Source of the DNA: Ovoidimarina sp963698645 | GTDB lineage: Bacteria; Pseudomonadota; Alphaproteobacteria; Rhodobacterales; Rhodobacteraceae | Assembly: GCA_963698645.1 (NCBI GenBank) | Contig: CAVORP010000009.1 | Coordinates: forward strand, 62,001 to 126,000 | Length of the DNA: 64,000 bases | Direction: 5' to 3' | Part shown: positions 1 to 8,517 of the stretch, piece by piece | Position numbering within the stretch: the stretch's first letter is position 1 | Layout: each line of letters starts with the position of its first letter | Position numbers and translations under genes: made by a program | The notes under the pieces: model-generated | The model's input: the letters and a program-made list of their open reading frames with translations, nothing else | Told to the model about the DNA's origin: nothing | Databases searched by the model: none

Positions 1-1
1 A

Positions 2-100
2 CGCCCTTGGCGCAAGGGCAAGCGACAATGGCATGAAAGGGAACGGGAAACGCCGAAACCGCGCGTCTTGCAGCCGGGTGTCGACGCGCAGCCGCACTGA
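2..100 (+). other. Possible 3' end of a coding sequence cut by the window edge
   Basis: The frame starting at base 2 is open for 32 codons to a TGA at 98-100. It encodes a basic, Arg/Lys-rich tail beginning RPWRKGKRQW and ending in GVDAQPH. This could be the C-terminus of a gene that starts before the window. No family is recognisable, and a chance open frame in GC-rich DNA is equally possible. Confidence 0.25.
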
Positions 101-192
101 CCGCCCAGACCGGAAAACCAACGTTCGAATACCTCTCGGCGAAAGGAGGTTCAGAGCCAAGAGACGGGCTTTCGGATAAAAGGCTGATAAGC

Positions 193-486
193 CTATGTCA
201 GCCCCTCTCTGCTGATGCGCGCCTTGATCTGACATGGATTGTGATGGCCCCGCGCATCGAGGTGATGCTCTCTGTGGCAGGAAGGGCATAGCGCGATCGG
301 AACCACTATTCGCTCACGACCCTCGATGTCAGAGGCGAACTCCTCGGCGCAGACTTCAAGAAGCTCGCCCTTCAGCATCAGGTCTGTGGTTGTGGCGCGA
401 CAATGGGAGCAAACGGCTTCTGCCAATGCCGCCGAGAGTTCATCTGCCGTTACCTTGCGCTGATAGTTACAATCCGTCCCTGACAC
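193..486 (-). CDS. Small zinc-cluster (HNH-like) protein of unknown function
   Basis: A 97-residue protein with a GTG start at 486. It carries a CSHC pair near residue 27 and a second cluster, CPSCHREHHLD, near residues 68-78, followed by RGHHNPCQ. Paired CxxC knuckles with a His-rich second half resemble zinc-ribbon or HNH-type nuclease folds, but the catalytic HNH order is not clear, so no function is assigned. It sits alone in a sparse region, with only a G-rich stretch as a weak ribosome-binding site. Lower-GC codon choice than the neighbouring operon suggests an accessory gene. The opposite strand also has an open frame, but it lacks any recognisable motif. Confidence 0.5.
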   Translation of the reverse strand: MSGTDCNYQRKVTADELSAALAEAVCSHCRATTTDLMLKGELLEVCAEEFASDIEGRERIVVPIALCPSCHREHHLDARGHHNPCQIKARISREGLT

Positions 487-720
487 TGCCGTCGCCCCGC
501 TTACACTCTCATCCGACTAGAAATACCAGCCGTTGTATATGGCGCAATACCGGCGACTCAGACAACGGTTCACCGTCCATTTCACCGCACAATAGCCGCT
601 GATTTCGGCGAATGTTGCAGGATCTGCGGTGCTTCTGGGCAATTTCGTGGTCAGAATTTGCGCGCCGCTCTGATCTGGACATAATCTTGCTGACCAGACA
701 CGCAATGGGGGGCTAGTTTG

Positions 721-975
721 GTGAGCGACCTATTCGTCTACGCAGTCTTTGGCCTGTCGGTCGTAGTGGCCGCACAGATTCTGTTCAATCGCGAGATGGA
801 TTGGACCCCGAGAAAGCCCAAGCCGAAGCAGGAACCCGAGGATATGCGCAAAGAGCAAATCCGAAACGAAGGCACTGCCAGCGTCGCGGCGTCCGCGTCT
901 CTTGATGAGTCCTTGTGGCGGAGCCTCGATGAGAGACTTGCCGAAAGGAAAATCCGCTTTCCATACAAGGGGTGA
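721..975 (+). CDS. Small single-pass membrane protein, unknown function
   Basis: An 84-residue protein from GTG 721; a TTG at 718 is an in-frame alternative. A G-rich run at about 707-712 lies just upstream and could serve as the ribosome-binding site. Residues 4-20 (LFVYAVFGLSVVVAAQI) form one hydrophobic segment. The rest is a charged cytoplasmic-looking tail rich in Lys, Glu and Arg, with a predicted helical stretch near LDESLWRSLDERLAERK. I do not recognise a family. It stands alone, with no operon partner on either side. Confidence 0.45.
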   Translation: MSDLFVYAVFGLSVVVAAQILFNREMDWTPRKPKPKQEPEDMRKEQIRNEGTASVAASASLDESLWRSLDERLAERKIRFPYKG

Positions 976-1575
976 TTGCTTCGCAGGAGCAGCACCTCCC
1001 GAGCGGCCAGTCACGCCCGGATCCACACGCCCGGATCCAAACGGCATCCGAAGAACCCGAGAGCAATCATCCGAAGTCTGTCCTGAGCCGATGTTGTCAT
1101 AGAGAGGTCGCCAACTACCCGCACACCTCGATACCCGAAGCGGCGAAGCACAAGTTACCCCTACACCCAGCGACCTCTCCAATTTCATTCTAGCGTGAAT
1201 CCCATATTCAATCTTTGATATTTATCAACGATTGTCACTATCGTCGCTGTGAAAGGCCGAAGCGTCGATTGGCGGCTTCTCCGCAAAGCGTGCGCTCATT
1301 GCACGACGCAGTGACGGTCGGCTCCTGACAGTCCAGCCGTCCGTCACCCTCGCCGCGACTGCCCGGGCCGAGCCCACACTGCCGGATGCCGCGGATCGGC
1401 AGAAGCGGCCGCTATATCGAAACCTTCTTCGCAGCCTTGCCGCGTCTCCCGTATTCGGAACGCCTTCGGGTTCGATAAGCAGAAGGGGAACCCCTTCCTC
1501 CGCAACGAACCAATGCTCGGCGCCGCCTGGAACTACGAACAGCTCGCCAGGTCGAAGAACGACGTCGCGGTCCCC
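976..1575. other. 600-base region without a confident gene
   Basis: This stretch separates the small membrane protein from the MmgE/PrpD gene. It contains a tandem duplication of a 14-base unit (ACGCCCGGATCCAC then ACGCCCGGATCCAA) at 1013-1040, an AT-rich pocket with an FNR-type palindrome at 1215-1228, and a possible coding remnant at about 1425-1580. I see no complete gene. Confidence 0.5.
1215..1228. promoter_or_regulatory. FNR/FnrL-type binding site (perfect palindrome)
   Basis: TTGATATTTATCAA matches the FNR-family consensus TTGAT-N4-ATCAA with no mismatch and lies in an AT-rich pocket of an otherwise GC-rich region. In Rhodobacteraceae such sites bind FnrL or Dnr-type regulators that control anaerobic genes. 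No intact gene starts immediately downstream on either strand, so the regulated gene may have been lost. Confidence 0.55.
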
Positions 1576-1580
1576 TTACT
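1425..1580 (+). pseudogene. Possible coding remnant
   Basis: One plus-strand frame reads FGFDKQKGNPFLRNEP, then MLGAAWNYEQLARSKNDVAV. This mixed composition is more protein-like than the Arg/Pro/Ala-rich shadow frames typical of this DNA. The frame then runs antisense into the MmgE/PrpD gene, where it loses protein character. It may be the remains of a gene whose flanks have been deleted. I do not recognise a family. Confidence 0.2.
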
Positions 1581-2955
1581 GACGGTCGCCCGCTGCGCCG
1601 CACAACCGATCTCCGGCCGGTCCCGGCACCGGCGCACGCACCAGCATTGCCAGTTCTTCGAATACCGCGTCGGGCTGCGTCAGCCGTTCGCGCATCGCCC
1701 AGAGCGCGGTGACCCGCTCCTCGGGAAGCGCTGCGGTCATGGACCGAAATTTCGCCTCGACCTCCGCCAGATCCAGCGGCGCTTCGGGACCGCCGCGGGC
1801 GTTCACGTCGCCCGAGGCAAGCACCCTCCCGTCCGTCAGCATCACGGTCACGTCGGACCAGCGCCCCTCCGGAAAGCGCCGGGAATGCCGGGCGCAGTCG
1901 CGCACGGAAAGTCGTGGCATGACCGCCGCCACGGCCGGGTCGCGCAACCCCGTGCCGGTGATATGCTCGGGCCCGATCCGGCCATGCACCAGCAGGGTTG
2001 CAAGGGCAAAGGCCAGGGAATACTGCGCCTGCGATGTCGTCGCGGGCATACCCGGGACCAGCGCGGCGGCTTGGGCGAAGGTGTTCACCTCGATCGCGGT
2101 AACATCACCGGCGGAAATGGCATGGTCCCGCATCAGCCCGGACAGCGCGTCAAGCGCCGCATGCGCCCAGCGGCAGATCGGGTATGGCTTGATATAGTTG
2201 CGTTCGATCGTCCAGAGATCGCCCAGATCGGCCCAATGCGGTACAGCCTCCTCCGCCTCGACCGTGATGGCTGGCGCGCCGGTGAACCCCGCCTGCGCCA
2301 TCAGCGCGGCCATGCACCCCACCAATGCACCCATGCCCGATCCATCATGCAGCATGGTGGGGGTGGCGATCTCGCGCATCATCTGGCTCCGGGGCCCGTG
2401 ATATTCGGCGATGCCGAGCGCCTGACGAAGCTGGTCCGGGCTGGCCCCGAGAAGCCGGCAGCCAAGCGCCGCCACGCCAAGTGCATTCCATGCCCCGGAG
2501 GTGTGATAGTCGCTGACCGAGGCGTGCAGCGCGATCCCGGCCCGTGCCGCGATCTCGTAGGAAATGACCAGCGCGGCAAGCGCATCGCGCGCCGAAAGAC
2601 CGGGCCGCGCTTCGGCAAAGGCGAAAAGCGCGGGCACCACGGCGCAACCGATATGACCCTTGGTCGGATTATAGCCGTCATGGGCGTCAAGATTGTCGAT
2701 CTGGGTGGCCGCGGCAAAGGCCGCTCCCGGGATCGAGGCCGGGCGTCCGTCGAACATCATCCGGACCGCGTGTTCGGGGGCGCCCGCGCCGTGAAAGGCA
2801 AAGGCATGGTCGCGGGCGATCCGCCCCGCGGCAAGCCCCGCTGCCCCCGCCGCCACACCGACCGTATCGATCAACAGCAACGCGGCCATGTCGCGCGCGC
2901 TTTCGGGAATACGGTCGCCCGCGAGAACGAAGTCGGCGATCCGATCGAAGGTCAT
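1576..2955 (-). CDS. MmgE/PrpD family protein
   Basis: A 459-residue member of the MmgE/PrpD family, which includes 2-methylcitrate dehydratase and cis-aconitate decarboxylase. The protein shows the helical N-terminal half, with DTVGVAAGAAG near residue 30 and the conserved QIDNLDAHDGYNPTKGHIG segment near residues 85-103 at the active-site region. The C-terminal swapped-hairpin domain contains the NYIKPYPICRWAH motif. Length fits the family. The ATG at 2955 overlaps the TGA of the upstream isomerase (ATGA, 2952-2955), so translation is coupled. It is the last gene of a four-gene operon, so a dehydratase or decarboxylase step late in a hydantoin/dicarboxylate-type catabolic route is a reasonable guess. 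The real substrate cannot be read from sequence. Confidence 0.9.
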   Translation of the reverse strand: MTFDRIADFVLAGDRIPESARDMAALLLIDTVGVAAGAAGLAAGRIARDHAFAFHGAGAPEHAVRMMFDGRPASIPGAAFAAATQIDNLDAHDGYNPTKGHIGCAVVPALFAFAEARPGLSARDALAALVISYEIAARAGIALHASVSDYHTSGAWNALGVAALGCRLLGASPDQLRQALGIAEYHGPRSQMMREIATPTMLHDGSGMGALVGCMAALMAQAGFTGAPAITVEAEEAVPHWADLGDLWTIERNYIKPYPICRWAHAALDALSGLMRDHAISAGDVTAIEVNTFAQAAALVPGMPATTSQAQYSLAFALATLLVHGRIGPEHITGTGLRDPAVAAVMPRLSVRDCARHSRRFPEGRWSDVTVMLTDGRVLASGDVNARGGPEAPLDLAEVEAKFRSMTAALPEERVTALWAMRERLTQPDAVFEELAMLVRAPVPGPAGDRLCGAAGDRQ

Positions 2956-3695
2956 AGACGCACCCTCTCCAGAAGCTGACCAAAGCCCGCGACCGCGTCG
3001 CCGATCCCGGCAAGCTGCAGGGCCTGAAACGCCATCGCCTGGTTCGAACTGATCACCGGCTTGCCCACTTCGTTTTCCAGCCGCGCGATTGCCTCGACGC
3101 TGCGCATTTCGGTGCAGGACAGAACGATGGCATCGGCGTCGGGGTGGTCGGCGGCAAGGCCCAGTGCAAACACCGCCTCCGGGTCCAGCGCCCCCTGCCC
3201 GGTATTGTCCAATGTCTCTCCGACCTCTGAGCGCGCGACCACCTCGAACCCGCTTTCGGACAGGAACCCCGTGGCCATGTCATTGATCGCGGGCACATAA
3301 GGCGACGCAAAGCCGATCCGGCCTGCTCCCAACGTCTTGAGCGCATGCACCAAGGCACCCGCGGCCGTCACTGTCTCGGCACCGCTTTCGGCCTTGATCC
3401 GCGCAGCCAGCGCTCGGTCGAATGCCGGGCCATGGGTCAGCGTGGCCGAGGTACAGCCATAAAGGATCACGTCCGGGCGCACGCCCTGCAACAGGCGCAG
3501 CGGTTCATCCAGATCGGTTTCGCCAAACCCCTGCATCTGCGCGGCATCGGGGATCTCGTCCTCGTCATAACCGCCCATGCGCGCGAAGTGCAGCGACACA
3601 CCGTCTGCGCGCAAGAGCACCATGTCGGGTTCGAGGTTGCAATTGGTGAAGGGGACAAGAACCCCGAAGCGGGCGCGCCCGCGCGACTGTGTCAT
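2952..3695 (-). CDS. Maleate isomerase / Asp-Glu racemase family protein
   Basis: A 247-residue cysteine-pair enzyme. Cys81 lies in LYGCTSATLTHG and Cys194 in VLSCTEMRS, the two catalytic cysteines of the maleate cis-trans isomerase, arylmalonate decarboxylase and Asp/Glu racemase superfamily. The N-terminal FGVLVPFTNCNLEPD segment matches the substrate-carboxylate loop of maleate isomerases. The chosen ATG (3695) overlaps the preceding stop as ATGA; a longer frame upstream is a shadow. A role in isomerising or decarboxylating an unsaturated or malonate-type acid made by the HyuA/HyuB pair is plausible but inferred from context only. Confidence 0.85.
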   Translation of the reverse strand: MTQSRGRARFGVLVPFTNCNLEPDMVLLRADGVSLHFARMGGYDEDEIPDAAQMQGFGETDLDEPLRLLQGVRPDVILYGCTSATLTHGPAFDRALAARIKAESGAETVTAAGALVHALKTLGAGRIGFASPYVPAINDMATGFLSESGFEVVARSEVGETLDNTGQGALDPEAVFALGLAADHPDADAIVLSCTEMRSVEAIARLENEVGKPVISSNQAMAFQALQLAGIGDAVAGFGQLLERVRL

Positions 3696-6421
3696 ACCCT
3701 GTCCTTCCGTGCCCAGAGTTCCAGAATTCCGGCGGTCATGTCGAGGTCTTCGGCACGGCCTATGGTCGCGCGCAGGCACTCGGCCAGCCCTGCGCCCCCC
3801 TGCCCGCGCAGGACGATGCCTTCCGCCCTCAGCGCCGCATCGGCCGCCTGTGCCCGTTCCGCGCTGCCCATCGGGATCAGCACGAAATTCGTATGGCTCT
3901 CGGCCAGGTCGAACCCGGCCCGCCGCAGCCGGGTGATGAACCCGTCCCGCAGCGCGGCCGTCAGCGCGCAGGTCTCCCGCATGTACTTCTGGTCCGAGAG
4001 GGCGGCCGTGGCTGCGGCCTGGCTCGCCGCCGGAATATTGTTGGGGCGCATCACCTTGCGGATTTCGCGCCCGACATCTCCGGGGAACAGGCCCCAGCCG
4101 ACCCGCATCCCGGCAAGGCCATAGGCCTTGGAAAGCGTGCGCAGCACAACCGTGTCGCCCCGCGTCACCAGATCGAACATCGGCTCGGCCAGATGATCGG
4201 CAAATTCGCCATAGGCCTCGTCGATCACCAGCAGCACATCCCGCGGCAGGCCCTCGCGCAGGCGGAGAAGTTCGGTGCGGGAAATGCGCGTGCCGGTGGG
4301 GTTGCCGGGATTGGCGACAAAGACGATGCCGGTATCGGGCCGGATGGCGGCCAGAAGGGCATCAACCGACACGCATCCACCTTCTTCCGGCGCTGTATCA
4401 TAGCGCGCCCGTGCGATCCGGGCTGCGGTCCGGAAATACGGATAGGCATGGGCCGGGGCGAGCACGGAGCGTGTCTCATCGGCAAAGGCCTGCGTCAGGC
4501 AGGCGATCAACTCCATCGTCCCGCCGCCGCACAGGATGCCGTCGGCAGGGATGTCGTGCAGATCGGCCAGCGCCGCACGCAGATCGCACCAGTCCGGGTC
4601 GGGATAAAGATGCCCCGCCGCAAGCGCCCTTGTGGCGGCATCCACCGCCAGTGGGCTCGGCGGGCGCAGGCTTTCGTTCTGAGACAGCGAGACAAGACGC
4701 CTGCCCGCGGGCGCGTCGAGCCGCGCCAGCGCATAGGCCGACATGGCCGCGACATGGGCGACCGGCCGGATCATGCTCGTCACCCCGTAGATCTCGCGGG
4801 CTGCCGTCGGGCTGATCAGCCCGTCTTCAAGGTCGCGCAGTATGTCGTCCCGGGCGCGCTCCTGCGGCGGGCCAAAACCGCCCCCGCCCGGCGTCTCGAA
4901 GATCAGCGTTTCACCTGCCTTGACGCGCACCATGCCCTTTCCGGGCTGGTCCGGCCCGTCCGCACCGATGCGAATGCGCCCCGGCGCCCCGCTCTGTCCG
5001 CCATGCCGCCCGGCGGCCGCGTTCAGAACCCGTTCGACCGACAGGAATAGCATCACATCCTGATCCCTCGCCGCACGCAGTTCGATATGCTGACCCAGCC
5101 CGCCACGGGTCCGCCCGGCCCCGCCGCTGTCGGGCCTGAGCTCGCGTCGCGTGATCAGAACCGGCGCACCGGCCTCGGTGGTTTCCACCTGCGAGCCCCA
5201 GACCCCCGACGGAAAGGCTGTCGCCGAAAGCCCGTCGCGTCCGGGCCGCGCCCCGGTCCCGCCGCTGAACACCAGTTCGACCGCGAATTGCGCGTCGCCC
5301 TTCGACGCCGCCTCGGGGGCATGGCGCAGCGGCAGATCGTACATGCAGGATGCGCCCTCCGCCGGAACCAACCCGGGCAAGGCCTGCGACAGGCAGCCAT
5401 AAACCAGATCGGGCGTCATCTGGCCCAGCGTATGGCGCATGGCCACCGGCGCGGGGGGTTGAGCATTCAGGATGCAGTCCTTGGGGCCTGTCACCCGAAA
5501 CGGCGCAAGCGAGCCCGCATTGTTTGGAATATCCGGCCCGATGATGCAGCGCAGGGCAAAGACAGTATAGGCCGTGGCATAGTTCAGCGGCACGTTGATG
5601 CCCTTCCGGGACAGGCCCGATGTGCCGTCGAAATCGACATCGACGCCATCCCCGGTGATCGTAAGGCTCGCATGCAGGTCGATTTCCCGCTCATAGCCAT
5701 CCACCGTCAGCACGCTCTTCCATGTGCCCCGGGGCAACTCCGCGATGGCCGCCAGCGTCCCGCGATAGGACCTGTCGATGATATACTCCGCCAGCCCGTC
5801 AAGATGGTCGATCCCGAATTCCTCCATCATCTCGGCCAGCCGTTTCGCGCCCGTCTCGCAACAGGCGATCAGGGCATAGATATCGCCCTCGTTGGCGATC
5901 GGTTCACGCGAATTGGCTTTGACGATCTCCATCAGGAACGCGTTCAACGCGCCCGCATCCATCAGCTTGCAGGGCGGGATCAGAAGCCCCTCGTCATAGA
6001 TGTCCGATCCTTCCGGCCCCATGCCCAGCCCGCCCAGATCCACCAGATGCGACGTGCAGGACGTGAACCCCACAACACGCGCCTTGTAAAAGACCGGCAT
6101 CATCAGCAGGAAATCGTTCAGATGCCCCGACGCGATCCACGGGTCGTTGGTCATGTAGATATCGCCCGGTTTCATGTCCTGCAGCGGAAAGCGCCCGCGC
6201 AGGGTTTTGACGGCTTCAGCCATGGTGTTGATATGGCCCGGCGTGCCGGTCACGGCCTGCGCCAGCATGCGGCCCTGCAGGTCAAAGATCCCGGCCGAGA
6301 TATCCCCGCATTCGCGCACGATGGGCGAAAACGCGGCACGGATCAGCGCCTGTCCCTGTTCCTCGACCACGGCCAGAAGCCGGTTCCACATGACCTGCAG
6401 GCGGGTGTCGGTCGTGCTCAT
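3692..6421 (-). CDS. HyuB (hydantoinase B/oxoprolinase) joined in frame to a HisC-type aminotransferase
   Basis: A 909-residue open frame with two complete proteins end to end. Residues 1 to about 549 are a hydantoinase B/oxoprolinase B subunit (IRAAFSPIVRECGDISAGIFD near the start, NDPWIASGHLND in the middle, TPGGGGFGPP near the end, closing with AREIYGV). Residues 550-909 form a full-length class I/II PLP aminotransferase of the HisC group: LSQNESLRPPSP, NPGNPTGT (about 704-711), VIDEAYGEF (about 732-740) and the PLP-lysine motif LSKAYGLAGMRVGW (Lys about 765). The internal Met550 is an ATG at 4774 inside an ATGA, the same overlap found at every other junction in this operon. A one-base insertion in the last few hyuB codons would therefore convert two coupled genes into this apparent fusion. 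The ATG at 6421 overlaps the HyuA stop. Confidence 0.85.
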   Translation of the reverse strand: MSTTDTRLQVMWNRLLAVVEEQGQALIRAAFSPIVRECGDISAGIFDLQGRMLAQAVTGTPGHINTMAEAVKTLRGRFPLQDMKPGDIYMTNDPWIASGHLNDFLLMMPVFYKARVVGFTSCTSHLVDLGGLGMGPEGSDIYDEGLLIPPCKLMDAGALNAFLMEIVKANSREPIANEGDIYALIACCETGAKRLAEMMEEFGIDHLDGLAEYIIDRSYRGTLAAIAELPRGTWKSVLTVDGYEREIDLHASLTITGDGVDVDFDGTSGLSRKGINVPLNYATAYTVFALRCIIGPDIPNNAGSLAPFRVTGPKDCILNAQPPAPVAMRHTLGQMTPDLVYGCLSQALPGLVPAEGASCMYDLPLRHAPEAASKGDAQFAVELVFSGGTGARPGRDGLSATAFPSGVWGSQVETTEAGAPVLITRRELRPDSGGAGRTRGGLGQHIELRAARDQDVMLFLSVERVLNAAAGRHGGQSGAPGRIRIGADGPDQPGKGMVRVKAGETLIFETPGGGGFGPPQERARDDILRDLEDGLISPTAAREIYGVTSMIRPVAHVAAMSAYALARLDAPAGRRLVSLSQNESLRPPSPLAVDAATRALAAGHLYPDPDWCDLRAALADLHDIPADGILCGGGTMELIACLTQAFADETRSVLAPAHAYPYFRTAARIARARYDTAPEEGGCVSVDALLAAIRPDTGIVFVANPGNPTGTRISRTELLRLREGLPRDVLLVIDEAYGEFADHLAEPMFDLVTRGDTVVLRTLSKAYGLAGMRVGWGLFPGDVGREIRKVMRPNNIPAASQAAATAALSDQKYMRETCALTAALRDGFITRLRRAGFDLAESHTNFVLIPMGSAERAQAADAALRAEGIVLRGQGGAGLAECLRATIGRAEDLDMTAGILELWARKDRV

Positions 6422-8517
6422 GCTCTGTCCTTTCCCATGCGTTGAAGCCAGATATTGCCGCCGCCATCGACATGGGCCGCGAAATCGGCGCTGACGAATG
6501 TCGTGGTCTGCGGCTCGACGATCAGGGCTGGGCCCGAAAGCTGATCGCCGGGTTCAAGCGCCGCGCGGTCATAGACATCCGCCGCGCGCCAGCTGCCGGT
6601 GACATCGCACAGGATCCGGCGTTGCCCACTGATCCGGGCGGGCTGGCGCACGGAGACCTCGGGGTAACGCGCCAGCGCGGGCGGTTCCGACGATACCGAC
6701 ACCGCCCAATTCAGGATCTCGATCGTCATGCCTGGCACGGCGCGGCTGAACTGGCGGCTATATTCCTCCTCGAAAGCGCTTCGCAATGCGGCGATATCGC
6801 TCTCCTGCAAGGCACGATCCGGCAGCGGGATCTCGATCTCGTGGCCCTGCCCATGATAGCGCATGAAGGCCTGACGCCGTGTCAGCAACCGGCCCACGGG
6901 CGCACCCGCCCGCACCACCGCCTGCGCCTCGCCGATCATGCTGTCGAAGAACCGGTTCAGCCCGGCAAGATCCAGCGCATCAAGCGTGCTGTACCGCGAG
7001 CGCACGATCTCGAAAGACACCGGTGCAAAGAGAAATCCCACCGCCGATCCGACACCGGGGTCGCGCGGGATCAGGATGTGATCGACCTGCGCGCGCCGGG
7101 CCACCCGTGTGGCATGCAGGGGGCCATTGCCGCCAAAGGCGATCATCAGGCGCGCGCCCAGATCCTTGCCCGATTCCACCGCATGCATCCGGCCTGCACC
7201 GGCCATGTTCTCGTCGACGATCTCGCTCACGCCCCGCGCGGCCCGCGCGGCATCGAGACCCAAGGGCTCACCGACCCCCGATGCCAGCGCCGCGCCCGCC
7301 GCATCCATATCGATCTTCAGACGCCCCTCGGCAAAGCGCGCAGGATCGATGAGGCCCTGCATCACGTCCGCGTCCGTCACCGTCGGCGCCGTTCCGCCCC
7401 GCGCAAAGGCCGCAGGACCGGGTTCCGAGCCCGCGCTTTCCGGCCCGACATGCAGCCGGCCCAGCCGGTCGACATGCGCGATCGACCCACCGCCCGCGCC
7501 GATCTCGATCATCTCGATCACCGGAATCCGCACCGGCATGCCCGATCCCTTGATGAACCGCGCCGCGCGGGCGATCTCGAACTTGCGGGCGGTCTGGGGG
7601 CGGAACCCGTCGATCAGGCAAAGCTTGGCCGTGGTGCCGCCCATATCAAAGCTCAGCACCTGCTGCGCGCCGGTCTCCGCGGCAAGGCGCGCGGCCAGAA
7701 TGGCGCCCCCGGCCGGGCCCGATTCCACCAGCCGGATCGGCAGGCGGGCGGCGGTTTCGAGCGTGGTCATCCCCCCACCAGCGGTCATCATCAGGATCGG
7801 ACAGGTCAGTCCTTCACCGGCAAAGCGCCGCTGAAAATCCGCAAGATAGGTGGCCATCCGCGGCAGCACATAGGCATTGGCGATGGTCGTCGAGAGACGG
7901 TCGAATTCGCGCGCTTCCGGGCTGACCTCGTGCGAGAGCGAAATCACCAACCCGGGCAGTGCCGCCTGCAAAAGCTCCCTGAGCCGAAGTTCATGCGCGG
8001 GATTGGCATAGGCGTGCATCAGGCAGACTGCCAGCGCCTCGGCCCCGCATTCGGCGAGCTCCCGCGCCAGCCGCTCGATCGCCGCCTCGTCCAGCGATGC
8101 AAGCTCCTGCCCCTGCGCATCCATACGCCCGCCGATGGTGAAAGCGCGCGCGCGCGGCACGATCAGGTCGGGCTTCACCAGGTTGATGTCATACTGGCTG
8201 TAACGGCGCTCATAGGCGATTTCGAGGATGTCGCGAAAGCCTTCGGTCGTCAGCGTGGCGACCCGCGCGCCGCGCCGTTCGATCAGGGCATTGGTGGCCA
8301 GCGTCGTGCCATGAATGAAACCGCCGACCTCCGCCCAGCCGACACCCGCATCCGACAGGACCCGCCCGGCAACCTCAAGCGCGCCCAGCGTCGGGTTCTC
8401 CATGGTCGTGGGGGTCTTGGCCGAGGCCACGTTCTGCCCCCTGCCATCGACAAGAACCGCATCGGTAAACGTGCCACCGATATCGATGGAAAGGCGAAAC
8501 CCGGTCGCGTCATGCAT
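6418..8517 (-). CDS. hyuA: Hydantoinase A / 5-oxoprolinase A subunit
   Basis: A 699-residue ATP-dependent hydantoinase/oxoprolinase alpha subunit. The N-terminal actin-like fold begins SIDIGGTFTDAVLVDG (about residues 8-23). Other family signatures are FIHGTTLATNALIER, SHEVSPEAREFDRLSTT and the phosphate-binding LSFDMGGTTAKLCLI, plus GGGSIAHVD. HyuA and HyuB subunits together cleave cyclic amides such as N-methylhydantoin or 5-oxoproline with ATP; acetone carboxylase is a relative. The ATG at 8517 fits the family start, with TTG 8532 as a longer option; neither has a strong ribosome-binding site. It is the first gene of the operon and overlaps HyuB as ATGA. No transporter or regulator is adjacent. 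Confidence 0.9.
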   Translation of the reverse strand: MHDATGFRLSIDIGGTFTDAVLVDGRGQNVASAKTPTTMENPTLGALEVAGRVLSDAGVGWAEVGGFIHGTTLATNALIERRGARVATLTTEGFRDILEIAYERRYSQYDINLVKPDLIVPRARAFTIGGRMDAQGQELASLDEAAIERLARELAECGAEALAVCLMHAYANPAHELRLRELLQAALPGLVISLSHEVSPEAREFDRLSTTIANAYVLPRMATYLADFQRRFAGEGLTCPILMMTAGGGMTTLETAARLPIRLVESGPAGGAILAARLAAETGAQQVLSFDMGGTTAKLCLIDGFRPQTARKFEIARAARFIKGSGMPVRIPVIEMIEIGAGGGSIAHVDRLGRLHVGPESAGSEPGPAAFARGGTAPTVTDADVMQGLIDPARFAEGRLKIDMDAAGAALASGVGEPLGLDAARAARGVSEIVDENMAGAGRMHAVESGKDLGARLMIAFGGNGPLHATRVARRAQVDHILIPRDPGVGSAVGFLFAPVSFEIVRSRYSTLDALDLAGLNRFFDSMIGEAQAVVRAGAPVGRLLTRRQAFMRYHGQGHEIEIPLPDRALQESDIAALRSAFEEEYSRQFSRAVPGMTIEILNWAVSVSSEPPALARYPEVSVRQPARISGQRRILCDVTGSWRAADVYDRAALEPGDQLSGPALIVEPQTTTFVSADFAAHVDGGGNIWLQRMGKDRA

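Noticed and set aside
1513..2979. Long plus-strand open frame antisense to MmgE/PrpD
   Set aside because: Arg/His/Gly-rich shadow with no family motif. The minus-strand protein has the full MmgE/PrpD signature.
5087..6445. 452-codon plus-strand open frame over hyuB
   Set aside because: Antisense shadow, for the same reasons.
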